Assembly: GCA_051655155.1 (NCBI GenBank)
Contig: JBOFZL010000057.1
Coordinates: 1-39,589 of the forward strand
From: JBOFZL01 sp051655155
Lineage (GTDB): Bacteria; Bacillota; Clostridia; Peptostreptococcales; Filifactoraceae
DNA: 39,589 nucleotides
Reading direction: 5' to 3'
Shown: one piece after another, positions 9,184 to 17,650 of the stretch
How the letters are laid out: every line of letters begins with the position of its first letter
Numbering within the stretch: position 1 is the first letter of the stretch
The notes under the pieces: generated by a model
Databases searched by the model: none
What the model saw: the letters and a program-made list of their open reading frames with translations, nothing else
What the model was told of the DNA's origin: nothing
Program-made: the position numbers and the translations under genes

Positions 9184-10464
9184 TTGCATATCTTTGATTT
9201 AAAGAAGCTAGACAATGGACAAGAAGTTCCTAAAATTATATACAGACCGTTTAAAATTCATAATAATAATGCCTATTTTGAAAAAATAGTAATCGCAAAA
9301 GATCATGAATGGACAGACGGAATAGTAGAATATGATTTGAATAGCCATATGCTTACAAGAATAGATGAAGGTCCTCATACAGAAGAACCTATGATGTTTG
9401 ACGTAGAAGTTCCTTTTACTTATGAAGATATTCAAGTTCTCCAAAAAATGAAAAGTATTTATTACTCTTCCACTACAGAACTAGATTCCACTATATATAT
9501 TAAATTTTATGAAATTGATTTAGTTGCCAGTGTACAAAGACTCATTATGTCCTTTAGCTATAAAAAAGATCAGGTTCTGTATAGAGGAATGGAAATTTTA
9601 ACAAATGGATATATAATTTTTAGAATAAGCAACTCCATAGAAGATGATGACTCAGGATTTAAAGATAGAATATACCTAATTGATGTATCAGAACGAACCT
9701 ATTATGAGATCCATGATGAAGTGCTAAGACTTACCTTTGGAAATAAATATGTAATCGACCAAACCAATCCCACACTCATTGTTGAAGAATATTACATTTC
9801 AGAATCAGAACAATTTGAACTTCTTACACTAAAAGATGTGGAACTGGCCTTTGACCTTCCCGATAACATAGATGAAAACTATATACACAAAAATGCCATA
9901 CATCAAATCCCATTTAAAACATTCTTAAAACTTGTAAAGAGTGATGAACCTATAAAGTACTCAATCGTTGATGATATATACCTAGAAGGAAGCATAAGGA
10001 TAATTGGTAAAACCGATAAAAATATTTACTACAGAAAACGAATTTATGATCATATACTAAAAGACTCCAAAGACTTTTTAGCCAGACAAATGATGGGTAA
10101 GGAATTATTAATGAAAATAAATACAAACACTCATAAAGTTCAAGTTGTTGGCCCTTATGAGTATCATACCGAATATGCTTTTTCATCTAATAAACTATAC
10201 GCTGTATTAAACTCTGACTTAGATATTAGATTGGAAAACGTGGATACCAAGAAAATTGAAATTATATATATGAAACGTACAAACCTTTTTGCAAAAGAAC
10301 GTGTCTTGGCAGTAATAGACTCAAAAAACATAATCTTAAAAACCAGATATTTAGACTCTCTAAAAGATGACAGTACACTTATAATCCACGATGTAGAAAA
10401 CCATGATGATCTATCATTTTCAGAAGATATATTTGTCATAGGTGATTATTTATTCACTCAATAA
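9184..10464 (+). CDS. Uncharacterised cytoplasmic protein with a TTG start
   Basis: I do not recognise this 426-residue protein. It has no signal peptide or membrane segment, is rich in Asp, Glu, Ile and Tyr, and shows many short alternating beta-like stretches (for example IYLIDVSERTYYEI and VQVVGPYEYHTEY), possibly a beta-propeller-like or beta-rich fold. The start is taken as TTG at 9184 because a full AGGAGGTG site (9171-9178) is correctly spaced from it. The longer frame to 9124 would begin inside the promoter. It stands alone between its own promoter and a terminator. Confidence 0.75.
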   Translation: MHIFDLKKLDNGQEVPKIIYRPFKIHNNNAYFEKIVIAKDHEWTDGIVEYDLNSHMLTRIDEGPHTEEPMMFDVEVPFTYEDIQVLQKMKSIYYSSTTELDSTIYIKFYEIDLVASVQRLIMSFSYKKDQVLYRGMEILTNGYIIFRISNSIEDDDSGFKDRIYLIDVSERTYYEIHDEVLRLTFGNKYVIDQTNPTLIVEEYYISESEQFELLTLKDVELAFDLPDNIDENYIHKNAIHQIPFKTFLKLVKSDEPIKYSIVDDIYLEGSIRIIGKTDKNIYYRKRIYDHILKDSKDFLARQMMGKELLMKINTNTHKVQVVGPYEYHTEYAFSSNKLYAVLNSDLDIRLENVDTKKIEIIYMKRTNLFAKERVLAVIDSKNIILKTRYLDSLKDDSTLIIHDVENHDDLSFSEDIFVIGDYLFTQ

Positions 10465-10499
10465 AACATCTTAATCTATATATAAATTAAATATTTACA

Positions 10500-10530
10500 A
10501 AAAAAAACAGACCAAAATGGTCTGTTTTTT
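10500..10530. terminator. Bidirectional intrinsic terminator
   Basis: The stem AAAAACAGACC/GGTCTGTTTTT encloses a short A-rich loop, with A and T runs on either side. It serves both the plus-strand gene ending at 10464 and the minus-strand gene ending at 10536. Confidence 0.85.
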
Positions 10531-10535
10531 ATATA

Positions 10536-11447
10536 CTAAAGAATTTCATATACACTAGTTTTTAAAGTATCCTTAGAATCAGTATACTTAGCATACACTA
10601 AATCATACTCTTTTGCAGTTGAAGAATTGCTTTCAAGTCCACGAATTTCAACCTCTATATCATATCCTGAATAATCGTTAAGCACATCTTTTACGCTTTC
10701 AATTATATCTTCCTCTATAAAAGTTTCATAGCTTTCTTGTACATCTTCAGCATATTTTTTGCTACTTGCATAGTCATTCCATTTTTTTGCTCTAGTATCT
10801 GTACCTGTTTTAAGTCCAAAATACTCTGAATCTGTAAGTGTTACACTTACCTTATTACTTGAAGTTGAAATCTTTACAGTTGCAGCATCATCATATCTTT
10901 GAGAACCAAAACCATATACGCTGGCTCTCTTACCTCTAAGTTCCTTAACTATATCTCTTTCTAAATCACTTCTATCTGACGACTTAGTTATAGATTTAAG
11001 TTCTAAGTTCCCACCATTATTTGGTTTTTTATCATCATTTGGTTTCTTATTATCAGTATTAGCTTTCTTTAGAGCTTCATTTTCTACCTTTAATGCTGAA
11101 TTTTGATTTTCTAAAGCAAGAATTTGATTAGACAGTGCAGTAATTTGATCTTGATTAGCAGTTTGACCTGTAACTGCAACAGTTGAAGTAGCTGCATCAT
11201 ACGAAGCATTTGCTATTTTAGACTCTACCAAAGACGCAATAGAAATATAAGTACGTCCTCCATCTGTAATAAATGGCTTAGTCGCATCAGATGCACCTAC
11301 ATAAGGAGCCCCATTCACAACTAAATTTACATTGTAATGAACTTTTAAATTCTTATACACCACTGGTGTTGCATAAACAATTGAACCTAAAGTTAACGTT
11401 GTTATAGTTGTTGCTACTAATAATTTTTTTACTTTCGTTAAATTCAT
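10536..11447 (-). CDS. Exported protein with stalk-like N-domain and coiled coil
   Basis: The 303-residue protein has a signal peptide (KKLLVATTITTLTLGSIVYA). A region of about 60 residues (VNLVVNGAPYV ... GRTYISIASLVE) resembles the copper-amine-oxidase N-terminal 'stalk' domain common in Clostridia surface proteins. A short coiled coil (DQITALSNQILALENQNSALKVENEALKK), an Asn/Lys/Pro-rich linker and a C-terminal domain of about 150 residues that I do not recognise follow. There is no sortase motif or SLH domain. A monocistronic unit with its own promoter is likely. Confidence 0.75.
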   Translation of the reverse strand: MNLTKVKKLLVATTITTLTLGSIVYATPVVYKNLKVHYNVNLVVNGAPYVGASDATKPFITDGGRTYISIASLVESKIANASYDAATSTVAVTGQTANQDQITALSNQILALENQNSALKVENEALKKANTDNKKPNDDKKPNNGGNLELKSITKSSDRSDLERDIVKELRGKRASVYGFGSQRYDDAATVKISTSSNKVSVTLTDSEYFGLKTGTDTRAKKWNDYASSKKYAEDVQESYETFIEEDIIESVKDVLNDYSGYDIEVEIRGLESNSSTAKEYDLVYAKYTDSKDTLKTSVYEIL

Positions 11448-11485
11448 AACTTACCTCCTAATTTCTTGTTTATATTTACTATACT

Positions 11486-11514
11486 ATCATAACCTATATA
11501 TCATAATTTAACAA
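11486..11514 (-). promoter_or_regulatory. Promoter of the exported stalk/coiled-coil protein
   Basis: On the minus strand, TTGTTA (11509-11514), a 17-nt spacer and TATGAT (11486-11491) precede a TTAGGAGG site and the ATG at 11447. Confidence 0.6.
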
Positions 11515-11602
11515 TTACATCTTAATTACAAATCATTGATAAAATTTAACAGATTTGAAAAACAATCGTCATATTAACAAAACATTAAACTTTCTCTAAA
11601 AC

Positions 11603-14203
11603 TTACTTTTGATACTCCCTGTACAAAGTCCATTTTAAAATTTCATTAATCACCATAGGAATAAATGGCAGTATTACAAGGTATGGTAGCAAGTCATAAG
11701 GAATTTTAACAGTTTCAAAAATATCCATTAAAAATGTATTAGTCAATACCAGTCCTTGAAGAATCAAACCTACCACAACTGCTCCTACCATATACATATT
11801 ACTAAACAATCCCAATTTGAAAAGAGATCTCCGACTTCTTACAGAAAATCCATGTAGCAATCGAGAAATACATAAAACTGAAAATGCCATTGTTTGTGCT
11901 GTAAGTAAATCCCCTGTACTTAAACCTATATAAAATCCTATAAGTGTAACCACCCCTATACAAAAACCTTGCACTATAATCAACTTGCCCATTCCCCCTG
12001 AAAAAATGCTTTCATTTTTCTTACGTGGAAAACTTTTCATTACCATAGGATCATGTTTTTCAAAAGCCATAGCAATAGCAGGAAGAGAGTCTGTAACTAA
12101 ATTTATAAAAAGCAAATGAATAGCTGAAAAAGGATTAGGCAATCCTATTATTGCCGAGAAAACAACTGCTATTATTCCGGCAGTATTTCCTGAAAGTAAA
12201 AACTGTATAGCTCTTTTAATATTAGAATACACTGTTCTACCCTCTGCTACAGCCTGAATAATCGTTGCAAAGTTGTCATCTTGAAGCACCATAGCCGATG
12301 CATCCTTGCTAACTTCAGTTCCTGTTATCCCCATTGCCACTCCAATATCAGACTGTTTTAAAGCAGGAGCATCATTAACTCCATCTCCTGTCATTGCAAC
12401 AATCTCTCCTCTTTTTTGCCAAGCCTGTACTATCCTTATTTTATCCTCTGGAGAAACCCTCGCATAAACCCTTATATCTTCTAACTTTTTCTCATACTCC
12501 TCTTGACTCATTGACTCAAACTCCAATGAATCTATTGCCAAATTTCCCTCTTCAAATATACCTAACTCTGTAGCAATTGCCTTAGCCGTAACTTTATGAT
12601 CGCCCGTTATCATTATTGTAGTTATTCCTGCAGATTTCGCCTGATCAACTGCCATTTTTACCTCTTCACGTGGTGGATCTATCATTGCAAGTAAGCCTAA
12701 AAATGTTAATTGGTTTTCATCTTCAAAACTTAACTTACTACTCGTAACCTCTCTCATAGCAAAAGCTAAAACCCTAAGTCCTTTACTGGAGTACATTTCA
12801 TTTTGATGTGAGAATTGTTTCCTAAGTTCATCTGTCAACTCTAGAGCTCCATCGTGGCTAAGAATCTTTGTAGCTCTTCTTAAAATAACGTCTGGTGCAC
12901 CCTTTGTAAATAAATAAAACTTATTTCCCACCTCATGTGATGTGGACATCAGCTTCCTATCAGAATCAAACGGTAGTTCCCCTAACCTTGGAAGCATCTC
13001 TGCCTCCATTTGCTGGCTCATTCCAAACTTATTAGCATACTTAATTAATGCCGTTTCTGTAGGATCTCCAATCTCTACTCCCTCTTCAGTTATTGCTCCA
13101 TCATTAGCAAGTAGGCTTATCCTTAAAAGTTGTGCTGTAACCTCATCATCATGTGGTAACTTATCTTCACCTGACAAACTGTAGCTATGCATTACCGTCA
13201 TTTTATTTTGAGTTAAAGTACCTGTTTTATCCGAACAAATAATAGAAGCAGCCCCTAAAGTTTCCACTGCCGGTAATTTTTTGACAATAGCTCTTTTCTC
13301 AGCCATGTTCTTGGTACCTACAGAAAGCACTATAGTAACAATAGAAGATAAGGCTTCAGGAATTGCAGCTACAGCCAAAGCTACAGCAAACATAAAGGCA
13401 TCAATAAACTCAGAACCCCTATACATATTAAGAGCAAAAATAACAACTGCAACCCCCATAATTATCATTCCAAGCTTTTTACCAAAATCATCAAGCCTAT
13501 CTTGAAGAGGAGTTTTTCTTTCCTTAGCACTTTGAATAAGTTTCGCAATTTTACCTATTTGAGTATCCATACCCGTTGCTGTTACAACAAACTTACCTCT
13601 GCCATAACTAACCAATCCTGAAGAAAATACCATATTAGTCATATCTCCCAACGGAACATCCTCTTCATCAATAGCCTCTGTAATCTTCTCAACAGCTGTA
13701 GACTCACCTGTAAGAGAACTCTCAATTATTTGAAGTGAACTAGCTTCAATCAATCTTCCGTCTGCTGAGATATGATCCCCTGCATCTAACAAAACAATGT
13801 CCCCAACAACAAGCTCATTAGCCGGAATAATTATTTTTTCCCCGTTCCTAACAACCTTGGCTGTAGGGCTACTAAGCTTCTTTAAACCTTCCAGAGAGCT
13901 TTCCGCCTTAAGATGCTGTACCAAACCTAATATAGCATTTATGATTATAACCACACAAATAGTTATAGCCGACTTCGACTCTCCAAAAAAACCTGACACT
14001 CCAGCTGAAATAATAAGAATGATAACTAAAAAATCCTTAAACTGCTCAAAAAACATTACTATTAAACTTTTTTTCTTAGCCTCCTCAAGTTGGTTGTAGC
14101 CATCTCTTTTTAATCTTTCTTCTACAACCTCCTTTGTAAGCCCTAACTTACCAGTTCCTAACTCTTCCAAAACAAGAGCAAAATCTTTTTGAAAGTCTTT
14201 CAT
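11603..14203 (-). CDS. P-type cation-transporting ATPase (Ca2+/Mn2+ type)
   Basis: This is a P2-type ATPase of 866 aa. It has the actuator motif TGES, the M4 motif PEALSS, the phosphorylation motif DKTGTLT (Asp325), the hinge TGDGVNDAP, and an M6 segment INLVTDSLPAIAMAFE carrying ion ligands of the SERCA/PMCA-like group. The N-terminal cation-ATPase domain and C-terminal helices are complete. The start at 14203 has a GGAGG 8 nt upstream. A longer frame from a TTG at 14278 runs back through the terminator and riboswitch and is rejected. Sequence family alone says Ca2+, but the Mn2+-riboswitch leader argues that it exports Mn2+, as for riboswitch-controlled YoaB of Lactococcus and MgtA of Streptococcus pneumoniae. 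Confidence 0.9.
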   Translation of the reverse strand: MKDFQKDFALVLEELGTGKLGLTKEVVEERLKRDGYNQLEEAKKKSLIVMFFEQFKDFLVIILIISAGVSGFFGESKSAITICVVIIINAILGLVQHLKAESSLEGLKKLSSPTAKVVRNGEKIIIPANELVVGDIVLLDAGDHISADGRLIEASSLQIIESSLTGESTAVEKITEAIDEEDVPLGDMTNMVFSSGLVSYGRGKFVVTATGMDTQIGKIAKLIQSAKERKTPLQDRLDDFGKKLGMIIMGVAVVIFALNMYRGSEFIDAFMFAVALAVAAIPEALSSIVTIVLSVGTKNMAEKRAIVKKLPAVETLGAASIICSDKTGTLTQNKMTVMHSYSLSGEDKLPHDDEVTAQLLRISLLANDGAITEEGVEIGDPTETALIKYANKFGMSQQMEAEMLPRLGELPFDSDRKLMSTSHEVGNKFYLFTKGAPDVILRRATKILSHDGALELTDELRKQFSHQNEMYSSKGLRVLAFAMREVTSSKLSFEDENQLTFLGLLAMIDPPREEVKMAVDQAKSAGITTIMITGDHKVTAKAIATELGIFEEGNLAIDSLEFESMSQEEYEKKLEDIRVYARVSPEDKIRIVQAWQKRGEIVAMTGDGVNDAPALKQSDIGVAMGITGTEVSKDASAMVLQDDNFATIIQAVAEGRTVYSNIKRAIQFLLSGNTAGIIAVVFSAIIGLPNPFSAIHLLFINLVTDSLPAIAMAFEKHDPMVMKSFPRKKNESIFSGGMGKLIIVQGFCIGVVTLIGFYIGLSTGDLLTAQTMAFSVLCISRLLHGFSVRSRRSLFKLGLFSNMYMVGAVVVGLILQGLVLTNTFLMDIFETVKIPYDLLPYLVILPFIPMVINEILKWTLYREYQK

Positions 14204-14224
14204 AATTACAACCTCCTGCAAATT

Positions 14225-14268
14225 TAAAAAAAGACTCAGATATATAACAAAGTTATATATCTGAGTCT
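14225..14268 (-). terminator. Regulated intrinsic terminator in the ATPase leader
   Basis: A perfect 17-bp stem (14232-14248 with 14252-14268, 3-nt loop) is followed on the minus strand by seven T residues, only about 20 nt before the ribosome binding site. Its 5' arm contains CTCAGATA, which is also the 3' strand of riboswitch helix P1. Confidence 0.88.
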
Positions 14269-14358
14269 GGTTATTCAATATTAAGCCAGATGGTCATAGA
14301 CCAACATGATTGTTGACTTAACAACTTGTTTACAACAAGCAAACTACTCCCTCAAATA
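14258..14358 (-). promoter_or_regulatory. yybP-ykoY (Mn2+) riboswitch aptamer
   Basis: Read on the minus strand, helix P1 pairs TATTTGAG (14351-14358) with CTCAGATA (14258-14265). The conserved L1 sequence GGAGTAG follows P1, then a small P2 hairpin (CTTGT/ACAAG). A P3 arm (TTAAG/CTTAA) opens into an internal loop AAGTC-AACAATCATG opposite TCTGGCTT and is capped by TGGTC-TAT-GACCA. The sequence AACCAGACT closes the junction. This matches the known aptamer, including its AAGUC...CAA and GGCUU elements. Folding P1 sequesters the terminator's 5' arm, so Mn2+ binding should switch the ATPase on. Confidence 0.85.
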
Positions 14359-14369
14359 CTTACCCATAC

Positions 14370-14398
14370 AGTATATTATTATAAATAACCTATGTCAA
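14370..14398 (-). promoter_or_regulatory. Promoter of the riboswitch-ATPase transcript
   Basis: On the minus strand, TTGACA (14393-14398), a 17-nt spacer and TATACT (14370-14375) place the transcript start near 14363, about 5 nt before aptamer helix P1. Confidence 0.8.
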
Positions 14399-14407
14399 TA
14401 GGAAAAA

Positions 14408-15643
14408 CTACTTTTCCTTAACTTGATGGAATACCTTCTTGCCCTTCCTAATCATAATAACTCCATCAACAAGATCCTTATCGCTTACAATCACATTAAA
14501 ACTCTCCACCTTAACATCGTTGACAGTAACTCCTCCTTGCTCAACAATTCTTCTTGCCTCTGATTTTGTAGGTACAAGTTTTGTTTCTTGAAGTAGAGTT
14601 AAAATATTAATCCCCTCTCTAAGTCTGTCCCCCTCTATCTCCGTAGTAGGCGCATCAGAAGAAACTCCACCTTTTGCAAATATCTCTCTAGCCGCCTCCA
14701 TTGCCTTAACTGCATCCTCCTCAGAGTGAACCAGCTTAGTAACCTCAAAAGCTAAAACTTCCTTAGCCTTATTAATCTCTGCTCCCTCTAAAGCACCTAA
14801 TCTTCTAACCTCGTCCATAGGTAAGAAGGTAAGAAGCGCCAGACATTTTTCCACAGAATCGTCATCCACATTTCTCCAATATTGGAAAAAGTCATAAGGC
14901 GAGGTCTTCTCTCTATCCAACCATACAGCACCTGACAAAGTTTTACCCATCTTCGTTCCGTCAGAACGAGTCAAAAGATTAAAAGTTAAACCATAAGCTG
15001 CCTTTCCCCTCTTTCTTCTTATCAAATCAGTACCTGAAATTATATTTGACCACTGGTCATCTCCACCTAACTGTAAATTGCAACCATATAATTCATTCAA
15101 CTTCAAAAAGTCAAAACTTTGCATTATCATATAATTAAACTCTAAAAAAGAAAGACCTGCCTCTTTTTCCATCCTTGACTTAAAACACTCAGCTGTAAGC
15201 ATCCTATTAACAGAAAAATGTACCCCCACTTCTCTCAAAAAAGGAATATACTCTAACTTCATCAGCCAGTTAGCATTATTCTCCATAATAGCCTTCTCTT
15301 CTGAAAAGTCAATAAATCTAGATAACTGTTCCTTAAAACGCTCCCCATTAGCTGCAATATCCTCAGGAGTAAGCATTGATCTCATATCAGTTCTTCCAGA
15401 AGGATCTCCAATCATAGTTGTTCCTCCACCAATTAGCACAATCGGTCTATGCCCATGGTTTTGTAAATGCTTCATTGCCACAGCCTGAAGGAAATGTCCC
15501 ACATGCAAACTATCTGCTGTAGGGTCATAACCTGTATAAAAAGTAACTTTCTCCTTACCTAAAAGCTCTCTAATCTCATCTTCATGAGTAGCCTGAGCAA
15601 TAAAACCTCTCTCCTTTAAAACATCAAATACATTTGTACTCAT
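14408..15643 (-). CDS. tyrS: Tyrosyl-tRNA synthetase
   Basis: TyrRS is a class I enzyme that charges tRNA-Tyr. The 411-residue protein has the HIGH-type motif HVGH (47-50) after YTGYDPTADSL. It has the family QLGGDDQWSN tyrosine/tRNA pocket, the KMSKS-type loop KMGKT (231-235), and a C-terminal S4 RNA-binding domain (SEARRIVEQGGVTVNDVKV). The length is normal. The ATG is preceded by AAGGAGG. A tyrosine T-box leader controls it, and the cognate tRNA-Tyr gene lies at 39248. Confidence 0.97.
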   Translation of the reverse strand: MSTNVFDVLKERGFIAQATHEDEIRELLGKEKVTFYTGYDPTADSLHVGHFLQAVAMKHLQNHGHRPIVLIGGGTTMIGDPSGRTDMRSMLTPEDIAANGERFKEQLSRFIDFSEEKAIMENNANWLMKLEYIPFLREVGVHFSVNRMLTAECFKSRMEKEAGLSFLEFNYMIMQSFDFLKLNELYGCNLQLGGDDQWSNIISGTDLIRRKRGKAAYGLTFNLLTRSDGTKMGKTLSGAVWLDREKTSPYDFFQYWRNVDDDSVEKCLALLTFLPMDEVRRLGALEGAEINKAKEVLAFEVTKLVHSEEDAVKAMEAAREIFAKGGVSSDAPTTEIEGDRLREGINILTLLQETKLVPTKSEARRIVEQGGVTVNDVKVESFNVIVSDKDLVDGVIMIRKGKKVFHQVKEK

Positions 15644-15654
15644 ATAAACCTCCT

Positions 15655-15717
15655 TAAAAATATAAAATCCTTCATTCCTATAAACCCGTAACTTGTACAG
15701 ACTTATAGGGACGAAGG
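15655..15717 (-). terminator. T-box terminator of tyrS
   Basis: On the minus strand CCTTCGTCCCTATAA pairs imperfectly with TTATAGGAATGAAGG across a loop of about 25 nt and is followed by a T-rich tail. Its 5' arm overlaps the T-box antiterminator, as usual. Confidence 0.8.
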
Positions 15718-15904
15718 AAAATTCGCGGTACCACCCTAATTATGGCATAGCCATCACTCAATCACTTGTAACGTAAGTATACGGGAAACCTACTAAAATC
15801 AGCCTCCGACTCAAAGGTGTATATTATATGATCCGTCATCAGCTTTCACCAAACGCTGACTCTCTAAAGACATAGCATAATTTTCTCCTTCTCATAGCCT
15901 TAAT
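15661..15904 (-). promoter_or_regulatory. Tyrosine T-box leader of tyrS
   Basis: The minus strand carries the canonical T-box AGGGTGGTACCGCG (15724-15737) and the Stem I signature AGAGAGTCAGCGTTTGGTGAAA. The apparent specifier is TAC (15819-15821), inside ATATACACCTTTGAG. Uncharged tRNA-Tyr should bind and prevent termination. The promoter TTGACT (15934-15939), 17 nt, TATAAT (15911-15916) lies directly upstream. Confidence 0.92.
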
Positions 15905-16187
15905 AAATAGATTATAAAATATTAGAAATAAAAAGTCAATAAAAGCATTAACAAACAAAAAATCAATCACTAAATTATATAAAAACCAAACTTTTAGTTT
16001 GATTTCACACATCAACTTCTTAGAATATCTTTAATACCATATTCCCTTAATTTTTATTTTTTAATGTTTTTACAAGGTTATAAAATATCCTACCACCAGG
16101 GTTACACAGCATTACTTTTAAAACAGTTCTATTAAATTTTAAAAAAATAGGCTTGACAACAAACTAAAACTGTATTAGTATATGCCT
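15905..16187. other. Divergent promoter region between two T-box leaders
   Basis: This AT-rich region holds the tyrS promoter at 15911-15939 (minus) and the ABC-importer promoter at its right end. It also has a small inverted repeat CAAACT-TTT-AGTTTG (15987-16001). I see no coding sequence. Confidence 0.7.
16153..16181 (+). promoter_or_regulatory. Promoter of the T-box/ABC-importer transcript
   Basis: A perfect TTGACA (16153-16158), a 17-nt spacer and TAGTAT (16176-16181) lie immediately before the T-box leader. Confidence 0.75.
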
Positions 16188-16485
16188 AACAATAAAACTA
16201 TTTATTAAATGCCTTGATGAAGAGAAAAATATCATTCTATTCTCAGAGAGTTGATGGTCGGTGAAAATCAACAGTAGACGATATGTAATATACACTTCTG
16301 AGCAGATTGGTTCAAAGTTATACGAGTAGACCAATACGGATGAGCCCCCGTTATCTTAGGCTGAGAGTTGTTGGACTCAAAAAGAGGTAAGAGTATTCTT
16401 ACAATTAGGGTGGTACCGCGGATAATATCTTTCGTCCCTATAAGCATAGCTATAAGCTGTGTTTATAGGAGCGAAAGATTTTTTT
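16188..16485 (+). promoter_or_regulatory. Tyrosine T-box leader of an ABC importer
   Basis: The leader has the T-box AGGGTGGTACCGCGG (16407-16421), the Stem I signature AGAGAGTTGATGGTCGGTGAAA, and an apparent TAC specifier (16291-16293) in ATATACACTTCTGAG. This is almost the same specifier context as in the tyrS leader. It ends in a terminator (16427-16485). The specifier points to tyrosine rather than tryptophan as the sensed amino acid. Confidence 0.9.
16427..16485 (+). terminator. T-box terminator of the ABC importer
   Basis: ATCTTTCG...CCTATAA pairs with TTATAGG...CGAAAGAT and is followed by seven T residues. Confidence 0.85.
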
Positions 16486-16619
16486 ATGCTTATAACCTAC
16501 TAACAACCCTCTTAATTAAACTTGGCTCTACAATAAATACTTAGGGAATAAATTCAAAAGAATTCATTCTCCCATATTGATAAAGAGCCTTAAACTTTAA
16601 AATCCAAGGAGGAAACAAA

Positions 16620-17630
16620 ATGAAAGTACAAAAAAATCTTTTTAGCAAAAAAATTATTAGTCTGTCCCTAGCATCTATGCTAGTCTTAGGTGGTTGTTCT
16701 ACCAATGACAAAACTGCATCTTTAAATCAAAGTCCAACCTCAGAAGCTAAAACCTTTAAAATAGGAATAAGTCAATTAGCAGAACACCCTGCCCTTGACC
16801 AAGTACGAGAGGGCTTCCTAGAAGAACTTAATAATTCAGGCTTGTCAGTACAAATTGACTACAAAAACGCCCAAGGTGATATTGCTAACGCCAGCTCAAT
16901 CTCCAGTAAGTTTGTAGCTGACAAAGTGGATATGATATTGGGAATAGCCACCATATCTGCACAAGCTGCTAAACAATCCACTACAGAAATCCCTGTATTA
17001 TTTAGTGCAGTTACAGACCCTATAAGTGCCGGTTTGGTAGATAACCTTGACTCCCCTAATGGAAATGTTACAGGGACAACTGATCAAACTCCTATTAAAG
17101 AGCAACTGGAACTATTTAAGCAGTTAGATCCTAACATAAAAAAGATAGGTATACTTTTTAACCCCAGTGAAGCAAACTCTATGGTTCAAATTGAAGAAGC
17201 TACTAAACTAGCCTCTACCTTAGGACTTGAAATCATTAGTCTTGCTGTAAATAACGTTAACGAAATACCTCAAGCCATAGACTCCATCCTTAGCAAATCT
17301 GACGCCCTATACACTATCACCGATAACACAGTAGCTTCCGCCATTGGCTCTATAGCAATAAAAGCTATTGAGCAAAAGAAAATTGTCATCGGTTCAGAAA
17401 ATTCCCATGTACAAGCTGGTGTACTTATGACAAATGGCATAAACTACAAAGACCTAGGAAAACAAACTGCCAAAATGGCAATATCCATACTAAAAGATGG
17501 TAGGTCCCCTAGAGAAATAAAAGTAGAAAGGCTTACCCATACAACAAAGACAGTAAACAAAAAAACTGTAGAGGCCCTGAACTTAGATAGCAAGCTTGAA
17601 GTATTTAAAAATTCTACAATTATAGAATAA
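16620..17630 (+). CDS. ABC importer substrate-binding lipoprotein, probably tyrosine-specific
   Basis: This is a type II signal-peptide lipoprotein with lipobox LGGC (Cys26). The body of about 310 residues is of the ABC_sub_bind (TrpX-like) family: FKIGISQLAEHPALDQVREGF at the start, then the bilobed fold with VTGTTDQTP and ITDNTVASA. This family is often annotated as a tryptophan or aromatic amino acid importer. The tyrosine T-box upstream suggests tyrosine. AAGGAGG precedes the ATG. It is followed at 20-nt spacing by the permease and then the ATPase. Confidence 0.88.
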   Translation: MKVQKNLFSKKIISLSLASMLVLGGCSTNDKTASLNQSPTSEAKTFKIGISQLAEHPALDQVREGFLEELNNSGLSVQIDYKNAQGDIANASSISSKFVADKVDMILGIATISAQAAKQSTTEIPVLFSAVTDPISAGLVDNLDSPNGNVTGTTDQTPIKEQLELFKQLDPNIKKIGILFNPSEANSMVQIEEATKLASTLGLEIISLAVNNVNEIPQAIDSILSKSDALYTITDNTVASAIGSIAIKAIEQKKIVIGSENSHVQAGVLMTNGINYKDLGKQTAKMAISILKDGRSPREIKVERLTHTTKTVNKKTVEALNLDSKLEVFKNSTIIE

Positions 17631-17650
17631 AAAAGAAAGGAACTTATTAT

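Noticed and set aside
14204..14278. N-terminal extension of the P-type ATPase from a TTG at 14278
   Set aside because: It runs through the riboswitch and terminator; the ATG at 14203 has the ribosome site.
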